A program made the position numbers and the translations under genes. 64,000 nt of DNA from CALKJU01 sp046349355 (GTDB lineage Bacteria > Pseudomonadota > Alphaproteobacteria > Geminicoccales > Geminicoccaceae): contig JAXMCM010000015.1 of the NCBI GenBank assembly GCA_046349355.1, positions 62,001 to 126,000 on the forward strand, given 5' to 3'. This document shows positions 25,983-36,649 of the stretch, in pieces; position 1 is the stretch's first letter; each line of letters starts with the position of its first letter. The notes beneath the pieces were generated by a model, which was given only the letters and a program-made list of their open reading frames with translations, was not told the origin of the DNA and did no database searches.

Positions 25983-26648
25983 CTAGAAGTTCAGGCGAAT
26001 GCCGACGCGGCCAGCGGCCATCGGCTCGCGGTCGCTCTCGGGCGGTGAGCCCACGGCGATGTCGCTCTCGACGCTGAGCCAGGACAGCGCGTCGAGGTTC
26101 GTGCTGAACATCAGCACGTCGAGCTGGTCGGACTGCCGCTCGGACTGGCCATAGGCGAGGCTTGCCTGAAGCTTGCCATAGCCTACCGAGGCCGACATGA
26201 GATCGGCCTCGCCGCCGAATAGCGGCGCCCGGGTGTAGCCGCTGCCAAGCGTCCAGTCGGACCACTGCAGCGCACCGCCGACCTCGAGGGCGCCGGCGCT
26301 GTCCGGCGCGACGTCGCCCTGATCGGGCGCTCCGCCCAGGCTGGCGAGGCGTTGGCCGACAGAAGGATCACTCACCGCGCTGAGCGTGACGCGGATCGGC
26401 GCAAGGGTTTCCGCACCCTCGCCATCGCCGAAGAGCAGCGACAACGGATTGCGTGGCGTGAAACCGAAGCCGATGGTCGCCTCCGACCGGTCACGGGCAA
26501 CGCGCGGCAGGTCGCCCGACGGGGTGCTCGTCGCGAGCTGGGCGGTCGCAAGATCCAGCAGTTCGGACGAAACCATCGACCCGGCGTGCGCCGCGGAGGC
26601 GCCACCGACCACGATGGCCATGCCGAACATGAGTGCCAGACGCTTCAC
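25983..26648 (-). CDS. Small outer-membrane beta-barrel-like protein
   Basis: 221 residues from a GTG at 26648, which begins a clean signal peptide (VKRLALMFGMAIVVGGASAA, cleavage after HA). The mature part alternates polar and hydrophobic residues in short strands (SASVGYGKLQASLAYGQS) and ends in Phe (GRVGIRLNF), the terminal signature recognised by the BAM machinery. It reads like the second half of a porin and lies just downstream of a full-size porin gene in the same direction. A reduced porin paralogue or a small transport barrel are both possible; no family is named with confidence. Confidence 0.65.
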   Translation of the reverse strand: MKRLALMFGMAIVVGGASAAHAGSMVSSELLDLATAQLATSTPSGDLPRVARDRSEATIGFGFTPRNPLSLLFGDGEGAETLAPIRVTLSAVSDPSVGQRLASLGGAPDQGDVAPDSAGALEVGGALQWSDWTLGSGYTRAPLFGGEADLMSASVGYGKLQASLAYGQSERQSDQLDVLMFSTNLDALSWLSVESDIAVGSPPESDREPMAAGRVGIRLNF

Positions 26649-26798
26649 GGTTCGCCTCGGAAACGAACAGCCGGATTTGACAGAATGGATATAGTCGGAC
26701 GCACGCCAGTTTGCGAGTGCTGCATTGCCACATGAGGCCAGGAACGGCCGCTGGCTGCAGCATGCGTGTCCACGACGCCGCAAAGACAGGGAGGAGCC

Positions 26799-26831
26799 AA
26801 AACGCAAGCGGCGGGCCCGAAGGCCCGCCGC
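26799..26831 (-). terminator. Intrinsic terminator of the porin gene
   Basis: Read on the minus strand: perfect 10-base stem GCGGCGGGCC/GGCCCGCCGC with a TTCG tetraloop, then TTGCGTTTT. It begins 28 bases after the porin stop codon. Confidence 0.85.
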
Positions 26832-26859
26832 CGCGAGTCGATCCGCCGAAGCGGTAGGA

Positions 26860-27954
26860 TCAGAACGCCAGGGCCAGACGTCCGACGGCCTGGACGCCGC
26901 TGTCGTCGGTGTCGCCGATCGAGCCGGCCGGCGCACCGTCGTTCACGTCGTTGTCGAAGAAGCCGACGTCACCCTGCAGCACCAGGCCGGGCATCAGCAG
27001 CAGGTCGGCCGAGACGACCAGGTTCTGCGGGTTGCCGAGCTCGTTCTGGTTCACGACGTAGTTGGTGTCGGTGATGTAGCCGTAGGTCACCGAGAAGTTC
27101 GCCGGGCCGTAGCCGTAGCCGATACCGGCGTTCAGCCAGTCGCGCTGTGCCCCGCTGATGTTCTCCGAGCCGTAACCACCGCCCAGCTTGAAGCCGAACA
27201 GGTTGACCGTGGCACCGCCGAAGATCGTGTGGCAGCTGTCGTTGGCGTTGCCGTCCTTGATGTCGCAGACGCCGCCGACCACCGAGGCCAGGATGTCCAC
27301 GCCGGCGAACGCGCCAGTGTAAAGTGCGCCACCTTCGAACCAGTCGCCCTGCGACACGTCGACCGGAGCGATCTGGTCGCCGCCGCCGTCGATGTTCGGC
27401 GTGTACGAGCCGACCAGCTGGAAGCCGGCCAGCGACGGGGTACGGTAGATGACCTTGGTGTTGTCACCGCTGTTCGACGGGCCGACCAGGCCGATGGCGA
27501 TCGTGTCGACCACCGAACCGTCGATACCGCCGGTACCGGCGCCGACCGAGAAGCCACCGACCTTGTCGTTGTCGGTCGGGCCGTCGTCGTCACCGAAGCG
27601 GAACTCGCCGAAGCCGCCGCGCATGAACACCCAAGCCTCGTCGTTGCTGACGCCGCCGTTGGCGTCATCGACGTTCACCTGGATGTTGCCGCCGTACTCG
27701 ATGCCGGTCGCGTCGTGGCGAGCACGGGCCAGCACGTCGATACGCGCGTCGTTGGCGAAGTCGAGGCCGTCCGACACGGTGCTGTTCAGGCGCGCGGCCT
27801 GCAGATCACCGCCGAACGCCTTCGTCCGGATACGGCCGGTCAGCGTCAGATCGAAAGCGCCACCAGGGGAAACCGTGGCGGCAGAAGCGGCGTCGGCGGC
27901 GAACATGGCGGCGACCAGTGCCGTCGAGCCGAGAAGGAGCTTGGTGGACCTCAT
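26860..27954 (-). CDS. Outer-membrane porin
   Basis: 364 residues. The signal peptide (MRSTKLLLGSTALVAAMFAA, cleaved near ASA) leads into an alphaproteobacterial porin: the first strand GGAFDLTLTGRIRTKAFGG, the constriction-loop region WVFMRGGFGEFRFGDDDGP near residue 105 and the C-terminal strand ending in Phe (GRLALAF). Trimeric porins of this type let small hydrophilic solutes through. The start at 27954 has GGAGAG eleven bases upstream. A strong terminator follows, so the gene is its own transcription unit. Confidence 0.93.
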   Translation of the reverse strand: MRSTKLLLGSTALVAAMFAADAASAATVSPGGAFDLTLTGRIRTKAFGGDLQAARLNSTVSDGLDFANDARIDVLARARHDATGIEYGGNIQVNVDDANGGVSNDEAWVFMRGGFGEFRFGDDDGPTDNDKVGGFSVGAGTGGIDGSVVDTIAIGLVGPSNSGDNTKVIYRTPSLAGFQLVGSYTPNIDGGGDQIAPVDVSQGDWFEGGALYTGAFAGVDILASVVGGVCDIKDGNANDSCHTIFGGATVNLFGFKLGGGYGSENISGAQRDWLNAGIGYGYGPANFSVTYGYITDTNYVVNQNELGNPQNLVVSADLLLMPGLVLQGDVGFFDNDVNDGAPAGSIGDTDDSGVQAVGRLALAF

Positions 27955-28166
27955 TGACGATCTCTCCTCGAGTTTCGACCGGACGAGCGTGGATCCGAGC
28001 CTTGCTGATCCGTGCCGCCTCGCACCGCTCGCGGCACGGACTCGACGACACCGTCCGAAATCACGCCCCGAATAAACGGGCACGCCACGGTGGCGGCAAC
28101 CGGTTTGTGCACGGCCTCGGCAGACTGACGATGCTTTGTGCTCGCCTCGCAACAGGAATGCCGGGG

Positions 28167-29357
28167 CTATGCCACGTCGATCAGGGCCATCCGGCGGAGA
28201 TCGTCCAGCAGCTTGTCGAGCTTCCCCGGCGAAGCCGCCGCGAATGCTGCAGCAAGCTCGCTCCGGGCGAACTCGGCACGGCCGATGATCCACGCAATCT
28301 CGTCTTTCACCGCCAGCGGGACTTCGACGGCTTCGCGGCTACCTTCACGGACAAGTCCGGCACGGCCGTTGGCCTCGACCAGGCGGATCCCGCGCGCCTT
28401 GACCCGCCACTTGTCGTCCGCCGCCTCGATCAGCGTCGGCAGGTCGTACTCCGGCCGCGGATAGCGGAAGGTCCGCAGGATCTGGTCGACCGTCCGCCGC
28501 ATGGTGTCGTCACGGATCACCGCGGACGCTCGCTCCGCCAGCTCGGCCAAGCGCGCCTGCAGGGCCACCGGGTCACCCTGCGGCAAGTTCCGCCGGGCCG
28601 CCGGCTCGGCAACCATCCGCTCGAACAGATGGGAGATCACGTCGAGCCCGATCGGGTAGGTGACGCCGAAGGCGATGTGCGCGCAGGGGCCGTCCTCGGC
28701 CAGTGCATAGTGGTACTGGCCACGCGGCAGGTAGAGCAGGTCGCCGGCGCGCAGCGTGATCTCCTTCCACAGATTGCCCTTGGCGTCCTCGTGGTGCTGC
28801 TGCGGCAGCGTCTTGAACATCGGATGCGCGATCGGCGCGTCGGCGCGGCCTTCGAACACGAACCAGCGCTTCTGCCCCATGGTGTGCACGGCGAAGACGT
28901 CATGCGTGTCGAAATGCACGCGAAAGCCCTGGCGCCGCTTGGACGACAGATAGAGGTTGCCCTGGACCTTGCCGCCGAGCTGGTCCTCCATCGACTTGGC
29001 GAAGGCTCGCAACCCGGGGCTCAGCTGCTCGATGTCGTTGGCGACGAGGGTGGCTCCCTTGCGCAGGAGCTCCTGTACTTTCACCGGGTTCGGGCGAAGC
29101 ACCTGGCCGCCGTCGCGTCCCACCGCCGGCTCGCAGTAGCTGGCGATCGGCACCGGCTCCTTGTCCAGCACCATCGGCAGCGAGTGCGCCGACCAGATCG
29201 CGGTCATGCCGAGCAGCCGGTTCAGCTCGTCCCAGCTCATCACCGACTGCCACTTATCGGGCGGGCCCTCGAGATGGAGGGGACGCTGGCCCAGGTAGTC
29301 GCGGCAGAACGCCTCGGCGCCGAGCGGCGCCACGATGGCGGCAAAACTGTCGAGCAT
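28167..29357 (-). CDS. JmjC/cupin-type oxygenase, ribosomal-oxygenase-like
   Basis: 396 residues of the cupin-8/ROXA group, Fe(II)- and 2-oxoglutarate-dependent hydroxylases; bacterial relatives hydroxylate ribosomal protein arginines. The iron ligands are visible: His148 and Asp150 in RVHFDTHD, and His216 in LPRGQYHYA. DYLGQRPLHLEG near residue 20 is the usual N-terminal segment. GGAG lies five bases before the ATG. It is transcribed away from the yggS gene, with a 49-base shared promoter region. The actual substrate is not shown by sequence. Confidence 0.85.
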   Translation of the reverse strand: MLDSFAAIVAPLGAEAFCRDYLGQRPLHLEGPPDKWQSVMSWDELNRLLGMTAIWSAHSLPMVLDKEPVPIASYCEPAVGRDGGQVLRPNPVKVQELLRKGATLVANDIEQLSPGLRAFAKSMEDQLGGKVQGNLYLSSKRRQGFRVHFDTHDVFAVHTMGQKRWFVFEGRADAPIAHPMFKTLPQQHHEDAKGNLWKEITLRAGDLLYLPRGQYHYALAEDGPCAHIAFGVTYPIGLDVISHLFERMVAEPAARRNLPQGDPVALQARLAELAERASAVIRDDTMRRTVDQILRTFRYPRPEYDLPTLIEAADDKWRVKARGIRLVEANGRAGLVREGSREAVEVPLAVKDEIAWIIGRAEFARSELAAAFAAASPGKLDKLLDDLRRMALIDVA

Positions 29358-29406
29358 GCGGCTCCTCGCTTGACAGCCGCGCCGGCGGCGGCTGCTTCCT
29401 GATCGC

Positions 29407-30093
29407 ATGACCGACTGTACCGAACAAGCCGAGGGCCCGCTCGCCGAGGTGCGCCGCAAGGTCGCCGCGGCGGCGGCGGCCTCGGGCCGCCCGGCTTCTG
29501 CCGTCACCCTGATCGCTGTCAGCAAGTCGCAGCCGACCCATGCCATCGCCGCTGTCCTCGATCGCGGGCAGCGGATCTTCGGCGAGAACTATGTCCAGGA
29601 GGCGGCGGGCCGCTGGCCGGAGCTCCGCCAGCGCTACGCCGGCGTCGAGCTGCACATGATCGGCGCCCTGCAATCCAACAAGGCGGCGCAGGCGGTAGGC
29701 CTGTTCGATGTCATCCAGACGGTCGACCGCGAGCGGCTTGCCGACGCCATCGCCAGGGAGGTCGCACGCCAGGGCCGGCACCCGCGCCTCTTCATCCAGG
29801 TCAACACCGGCGACGAGAGCCAGAAGGCGGGCGTGGCTCCGGCGCGCCTGGAGGTCCTGGTGCGGCACTGTGCGAGCCTGTCGCTGCGTGTCGACGGCTT
29901 GATGGCGATCCCCCCGGCCGGCGAGGAGGTGACGCCGCATGTCGTCCTGCTCCGCGACCTTGCCCGCGAGCATGGGCTGGCGGCCATCAGCTGCGGCATG
30001 AGCGCGGACTTCGAGGCCGCCATCCTGGCCGGCGCCACCCATGTACGCGTCGGCAGCGCCATCTTCGGGGCGCGGCCAACAAAGCACGCCTGA
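29407..30093 (+). CDS. yggS: PLP homeostasis protein YggS
   Basis: 228 residues. The pyridoxal-phosphate lysine is Lys40 in TLIAVSKSQP; FGENYVQEA, HMIGALQSNKA and the C-terminal MSADFEAAI...VRVGSAIFG are the conserved blocks of the YggS/PROSC family. It binds free PLP and keeps B6 and amino-acid pools balanced rather than catalysing a known reaction. Confidence 0.95.
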   Translation: MTDCTEQAEGPLAEVRRKVAAAAAASGRPASAVTLIAVSKSQPTHAIAAVLDRGQRIFGENYVQEAAGRWPELRQRYAGVELHMIGALQSNKAAQAVGLFDVIQTVDRERLADAIAREVARQGRHPRLFIQVNTGDESQKAGVAPARLEVLVRHCASLSLRVDGLMAIPPAGEEVTPHVVLLRDLAREHGLAAISCGMSADFEAAILAGATHVRVGSAIFGARPTKHA

Positions 30094-30186
30094 TCGTCCG
30101 CCCGGGAATTGCCACGCGACGACAGCGCCTTATCTGCCCGAATGCCAGCAGCCCGAGCGACGGCGCTGCGGCTTCACGGAGGGATC

Positions 30187-30564
30187 ATGCTCGCAAGGTT
30201 TGTCTTCGCCGCAGGCCTGCTTGTTGCCGGGACCGGGCTCGCCCGGGCCGACGGCGATGCTGCCGAGGGCGCCAAGGTGTTCAAGAAGTGCTCGGTCTGC
30301 CATGTCGTCGACAAGCCGCAGAACCGGGTCGGTCCGTCGCTGCTGGGCGTCATCGGCAGGCCCGCCGGAACCGTCGAGGGCTTCAAGTACTCCGAGGCCA
30401 TGAAAGGTTCGGGTATCGTCTGGAGCGCCGAGACCCTGGACGCCTACATCGCCGACCCCAAGGGCTACATACCCGGCAACAAGATGGCCTTCGCCGGTCT
30501 CAAGAAGCCCGAGGAGCGGGCGGACGTGATTGCCTACATCATCGAGGCGTCGGCCCCGAAGTAG
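30187..30564 (+). CDS. Class I c-type cytochrome
   Basis: 125 residues with a signal peptide (MLARFVFAAGLLVAGTGLA). Haem is attached at CSVCH (35-39) and Met100 in PGNKMAF is the axial ligand, so this is a periplasmic electron carrier of the cytochrome c2 / c550 type. The insert around GRPAGTVEGFKYSEAM is typical of that group. The start follows GGAGG by four bases. Downstream the stop is only six bases from the end of a convergent gene. Confidence 0.93.
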   Translation: MLARFVFAAGLLVAGTGLARADGDAAEGAKVFKKCSVCHVVDKPQNRVGPSLLGVIGRPAGTVEGFKYSEAMKGSGIVWSAETLDAYIADPKGYIPGNKMAFAGLKKPEERADVIAYIIEASAPK

Positions 30565-30570
30565 GGCCGC

Positions 30571-30842
30571 TCAGGCCTCACTGAGCAGTTCCGCATAGAG
30601 GCTCTGGGCCTCGGTAGCCGGTCCGCGCCGTCTGCCGAGGTCCAGAACCTTGAGGATCCTCAGCCTGTCGGCCTGGCGCAGGGTAACGACGTCGCCTGGC
30701 CGGACTTTGTGATGGGTCTTTGCAACGACGAGGTCGTTGATGCGGACCCTGCGCTCGCCGATGAGCTCGGCAGCGCCTTCGCGCGCCCGGATGAACCGGG
30801 CGTGCCACAACCACTTGTCGAGCCTCAGGCTCCCGATCTCGT

Positions 30843-30846
<4 letters not shown>
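30571..30846 (-). CDS. S4-domain RNA-binding protein, Hsp15-like
   Basis: 91 residues, almost entirely an S4 domain: LRLDKWLWHARFIRARE then RVRINDLVVAKTHHKVRPGD. Hsp15 homologues bind free 50S subunits carrying stalled nascent chains and help recycle them. Its ATG overlaps the helicase stop (ATGA), so the two proteins are made together; this pairing is common in alphaproteobacteria. Confidence 0.9.
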
Positions 30847-33374
<2,528 letters not shown>

Positions 33375-33551
33375 GGACAGACAATCGGGGCGAACAAGGC
33401 GTTTGGCAAGGGGTTGTGGTGGCGGCGAGCCACGGCCGCCTGATGTGGTAGCCTGGCTCCGCCATCGCCGGAACGATCGCAACCGCGTCGGGCGACGGGC
33501 ACGGGGTCACGACCGCCGGCCGCATGGCAGCTCCGACCGTGATTCCACGGG

Positions 33552-33580
33552 TTGTGTTAGTCGGCCTTTAATCGCATAAT
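33552..33580 (+). promoter_or_regulatory. Sigma-70-type promoter for the DUF433 gene
   Basis: TTGTGT and CATAAT separated by 17 bases, in a locally AT-rich patch about 45 bases upstream of the start codon. The -10 matches five of six consensus bases, the -35 four of six. Confidence 0.45.
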
Positions 33581-33626
33581 CGCGCATATAGCGGCGGAGG
33601 ATGAGGAACATGCGGAGGGGTTCGCC

Positions 33627-33923
33627 TTGAGCGCGGAAACCCAGCCCCGCATCGTGAGCGATCCGGAGAAGATGATCGGCAAGCCGATCGTCCGGGGCAC
33701 CGTCGTTACCGTCGAGCTCCTGCTGGCCCAACTCGGTGACGGCCTGACGGTCGAGGAAGTCGCGGCCTCGCATCGAGGACTTGCGCCGAGCGATGTCCGG
33801 GCGGCCCTCAAGTTCGCTGCCAGGGCGTTCCGGACCGCCTGGAATGGCGAGGCGCAACGTCTCCAGCCGGAAGGTGACGCGAAGCGGCAGCGTCCCCGGG
33901 GAGCCACGCCACCTTCCGGGTGA
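33627..33923 (+). CDS. DUF433 family protein, antitoxin-like, without a partner toxin
   Basis: 98 residues. IVSDPEKMIGKPIVRGTVVTVELLLAQL and LTVEEVAASH..LAPSDVRAALKFA are the DUF433 helix-turn-helix region that resembles VapB-like antitoxins. Start is TTG at 33627, seven bases after GGAGGGG. DUF433 genes usually sit beside a PIN-like (DUF5615) toxin; here the next gene is a convergent acetyltransferase and none is seen. It may be a solitary regulator or a relic. Confidence 0.75.
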   Translation: MSAETQPRIVSDPEKMIGKPIVRGTVVTVELLLAQLGDGLTVEEVAASHRGLAPSDVRAALKFAARAFRTAWNGEAQRLQPEGDAKRQRPRGATPPSG

Positions 33924-33943
33924 CGCACGGTCCGCGCCGCAGA

Positions 33944-34474
33944 TCAGCGCAGCGGCGACAGCCGTCGCATTCTGATGTGCGGAATGCCGTCCTCGTCGAA
34001 CGGCTCGCCCTCGGCGGCATAGCCCAGGCGCTCGTAGAACATCCTCGCGTGAACCTGCGCATGCAGGACCGTGTCGCGCAGGGCCATCGCATCGAGGCGC
34101 TCGAGCACCCAGAGCATCAGGGCCCGCCCCAGACCGGTGCCGCGGTGCGAACGCGCCACCGCGACCCGCTCGATCTTGGCCCGCGCCCCGCCGCAGATCG
34201 GCCGCCACCGCAGTGTACCGACGACCGTGCCGCGGCAAATGGCGACGACATGCGTCGCTGCGTCCTCGTGGGCGTCGAGCTCGAGCTCAAGCGGGACGCC
34301 CTGCTCGTCGCAGAACACCGCGATCCGCAGGTCAAACGCAGCGTCGCGCTCGGCGGGATCGGCGACGTGGATATCGATCGGCTCGACCAGCGATGCATCC
34401 TCCGGGGAGGCGTGGCGTTGCCGTTCTCGCCGCCACCACCCAAGCGTCCTAGCTTGCGGACGACAACCGTTCAC
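33944..34474 (-). CDS. GNAT-family N-acetyltransferase
   Basis: 176 residues. The acetyl-CoA loop is RSHRGTGLGRALM near residue 108, preceded by the beta-4 strand AKIERVAVA and followed by AQVHARMFYERLGY, so the fold is complete and resembles ElaA/YjdJ-like acetyltransferases. FCDEQGVPLELELD near residue 54 is typical of that subgroup. The only standard start is a GTG at 34474, 11 bases from the start of the divergent membrane-protein gene; the first 28 residues are not obviously conserved and may not be translated. Confidence 0.85.
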   Translation of the reverse strand: MNGCRPQARTLGWWRRERQRHASPEDASLVEPIDIHVADPAERDAAFDLRIAVFCDEQGVPLELELDAHEDAATHVVAICRGTVVGTLRWRPICGGARAKIERVAVARSHRGTGLGRALMLWVLERLDAMALRDTVLHAQVHARMFYERLGYAAEGEPFDEDGIPHIRMRRLSPLR

Positions 34475-34485
34475 CGGACATTGCC

Positions 34486-34710
34486 GTGCGCACCCTCACT
34501 GTCGTCGCCCTGCTCGCCCTCCTCGCCGCCAGCGGGCTTGTCGCCTGGTGGATCTGGGAAGAGCTCGGGGATGTCGAGCTGGGTCTCTATGGCTGGCTGG
34601 CCCTCGGCGGCGGCAGCGCCGCCACCCTGCTCCTTGCCGTCGTGCTGGTCGTCCTGATGCACATCAGCGCCCGACGCGGCTTCGACGACCGCGCCGGGCG
34701 AGAAGACTGA
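34486..34710 (+). CDS. Small two-helix membrane protein, unknown function
   Basis: 74 residues from a GTG. Two hydrophobic helices (about 3-24 and 36-58) are separated by an acidic loop, with a charged C-terminal tail. No ribosome site is evident, so a leaderless or weak start is possible. It is transcribed divergently from the acetyltransferase across an extremely short gap. I do not recognise a family. Confidence 0.5.
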   Translation: MRTLTVVALLALLAASGLVAWWIWEELGDVELGLYGWLALGGGSAATLLLAVVLVVLMHISARRGFDDRAGRED

Positions 34711-34715
34711 TCTCC

Positions 34716-35993
34716 TCAGGCGGCCGCCTTGCGCAGGGCCTGATCGAGATCGGCGATGATGTCGTCCACGGTCTCGATGCCGACGGAGATGCGGATGACG
34801 TCCGGACCGGCGCCGGCCGCGATCTGCCGATCCTCGGTCAGCTGCCGGTGCGTCGTCGAACTGGGATGGATGATCAGCGAGCGAGTATCGCCAATGTTGG
34901 CGACGTGGCTCAGCAGCTGGCAGGCATCGACGACCTTGACGCCCATGGCGTAGCCGCCCTTCACGCCGAAGGTGAAGACCGAGCCGAGCCCGCGCGGGCA
35001 GTACTTGTCCACGAGCGGCGTCTTGTTGTTCGGCAGACGGGCGTACGACACCCAGGCGACCTGCGGATGGGTACTCAGGAAGGCCGCGACCTTGTCGGCA
35101 TTTGCGACGTGCCGCTCCATCCGCAGCGGCAGCGTCTCGATGCCGTTGAGGATCAGGAAGGCGTTGAGCGGCGCCAGACACGGACCCATGTCGCGCAGGC
35201 CGATCGCCTTGTTGCGCACGGTCAGCGCCAGGTTGCCGAAGGTCTCGTGGAACCGCAGGCCGTGGTAAGCCGCGCACGGCTCGGTCATCTGCGGGAACTT
35301 CTTCGACGCCGACCAGTCGAACTTGCCACCCTCGACGATGATGCCGCCGATCGAGTTGCCCTGGCCGCCGAGATACTTCGTCAGCGAATGGACGACGATG
35401 TCGGCACCCCACTTCAGCGGCTGGCAGAGGTAGGGCGAGGGCATCGTGTTGTCGACGACGAGCGGCACGCCCGCCTCGTGCGCGATGTTGGCGATCGCCT
35501 CGATGTCGGTGACGATGCCGTCCGGGTTCGAGGCGCTCTCGATGAACAGCGCCTTGGTCTTGCCGTCGATGGCGCGACGGAAGTTCTCGGGCTCGCGCGG
35601 ATCGACGAACTTGGCCGACCAGTCGAACTGCGGGAACGTCGTGCTCATCTGCGAGATCGAGCCGCCGTACATCTTGCTCGACGAGACGATGTTGTCGCCG
35701 GGGCTCAGCAGGTTGAGGAAGGTCAGGAACTGTGCGGCGTGTCCCGATGCCGTGGCACAGGCGGCGGTGCCGCCTTCGAGCGCTGCGACGCGCTCCTCGA
35801 GCACGGAAACCGTCGGGTTGGTCAGGCGGGAATAGATGTTCCCGAACTGCTGCAGATTGAACAGCGATGCCGCATGGTCGACGTCGTCGAAGACGTAGGA
35901 CGTCGTCTGGTAGATCGGCACCGCCCGGGCGCCTGTGGTGGGATCCGGAGCGGCGCCGGCGTGTACCGCCAGGGTCTCGAAGCCGTAGGCCAT
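34716..35993 (-). CDS. metY: O-acetylhomoserine aminocarboxypropyltransferase
   Basis: 425 residues, a PLP enzyme of the Cys/Met metabolism family that makes homocysteine from O-acetylhomoserine and sulfide. FETLAVHAGAAPDPTTGARA opens it, SRLTNPTVSVLEER and ALEGGTAACATASGHAA are MetY-type, and the PLP lysine is in HSLTKYLGGQG near residue 205. The length, and the C-terminal SSTTHRQLTEDRQIAAG, separate it from shorter cystathionine synthases. Start at 35993 with GGGAG upstream. A CoA-binding protein gene lies just before it, a common pairing. Confidence 0.93.
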   Translation of the reverse strand: MAYGFETLAVHAGAAPDPTTGARAVPIYQTTSYVFDDVDHAASLFNLQQFGNIYSRLTNPTVSVLEERVAALEGGTAACATASGHAAQFLTFLNLLSPGDNIVSSSKMYGGSISQMSTTFPQFDWSAKFVDPREPENFRRAIDGKTKALFIESASNPDGIVTDIEAIANIAHEAGVPLVVDNTMPSPYLCQPLKWGADIVVHSLTKYLGGQGNSIGGIIVEGGKFDWSASKKFPQMTEPCAAYHGLRFHETFGNLALTVRNKAIGLRDMGPCLAPLNAFLILNGIETLPLRMERHVANADKVAAFLSTHPQVAWVSYARLPNNKTPLVDKYCPRGLGSVFTFGVKGGYAMGVKVVDACQLLSHVANIGDTRSLIIHPSSTTHRQLTEDRQIAAGAGPDVIRISVGIETVDDIIADLDQALRKAAA

Positions 35994-36015
35994 TGGTGAC
36001 TCCCAGGTCGTGTGG

Positions 36016-36549
36016 CTAGGTTCTGAAAAGCTGTGCCTTGCGGGTGGCAAGCTGGATGGCCTGACCCTTCTTGGCCGAGATGACGCCGCGGTTGACGCCC
36101 AGCCAGCCGATCTCGCCGAAGAGCCGCCCGTATTCGATCTTCGGACACCGGTCCATGACGACGGCGCATCCGGCGGCTTCGGCGCGGGCGGCCGCGGCGT
36201 CGTCGCGGACACCGAGCTGCATCCAGATCACCTTGATTCCCTTGGCGATGGCCTCGTCCACGACGGCGCCGGCCTCCTCGCTCTTGCGGAAGACCTGAAC
36301 CATGTCGGGAACCAGCGGGATGTCGCCAATGCAACTGTACACGGTCTCGCCGAGGATCTTCTCGCCTGCATAGCGCGGGTTCACCGGAATGATCCGGAAA
36401 CCCTTGTTCTGCAGGTAGAGCATGGCGAAGTACGACGGCCGCATGTCGTTGGCGCTGGCGCCGACCATGGCGCTCACCTTCACCCGCTTGAGGATGCCGC
36501 GGATGTAGTCGTCGTCGTAGCGAAGGGGTTCGGGAGTGGTCGGGGTCAT
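36016..36549 (-). CDS. CoA-binding domain protein (YccU-like)
   Basis: 177 residues forming a single Rossmann-type CoA-binding domain: VSAMVGASANDMRPSYFAM near residue 25, GFRIIPVNPRYAGEKILGE, and a C-terminal CP motif in VVMDRCPKIEY. These proteins bind acyl-CoA, possibly as sensors of CoA status. It precedes metY by 22 bases on the same strand, suggesting co-regulation with sulfur amino-acid synthesis. Confidence 0.9.
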   Translation of the reverse strand: MTPTTPEPLRYDDDYIRGILKRVKVSAMVGASANDMRPSYFAMLYLQNKGFRIIPVNPRYAGEKILGETVYSCIGDIPLVPDMVQVFRKSEEAGAVVDEAIAKGIKVIWMQLGVRDDAAAARAEAAGCAVVMDRCPKIEYGRLFGEIGWLGVNRGVISAKKGQAIQLATRKAQLFRT

Positions 36550-36649
36550 GGCGGCGCCGGACTATAGGGAGGGGCCGCCCGCGTGGCTAGCGCACGGCCG
36601 CCGGGGTGCGCTACGAGAGCCCGCCAGACCGATCAGCCGGACCGCACCG

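Noticed and set aside
22571..26077. A 1168-codon open frame opposite leuS and DUF3576
   Set aside because: Antisense shadow spanning several genuine genes, with no recognisable domain.
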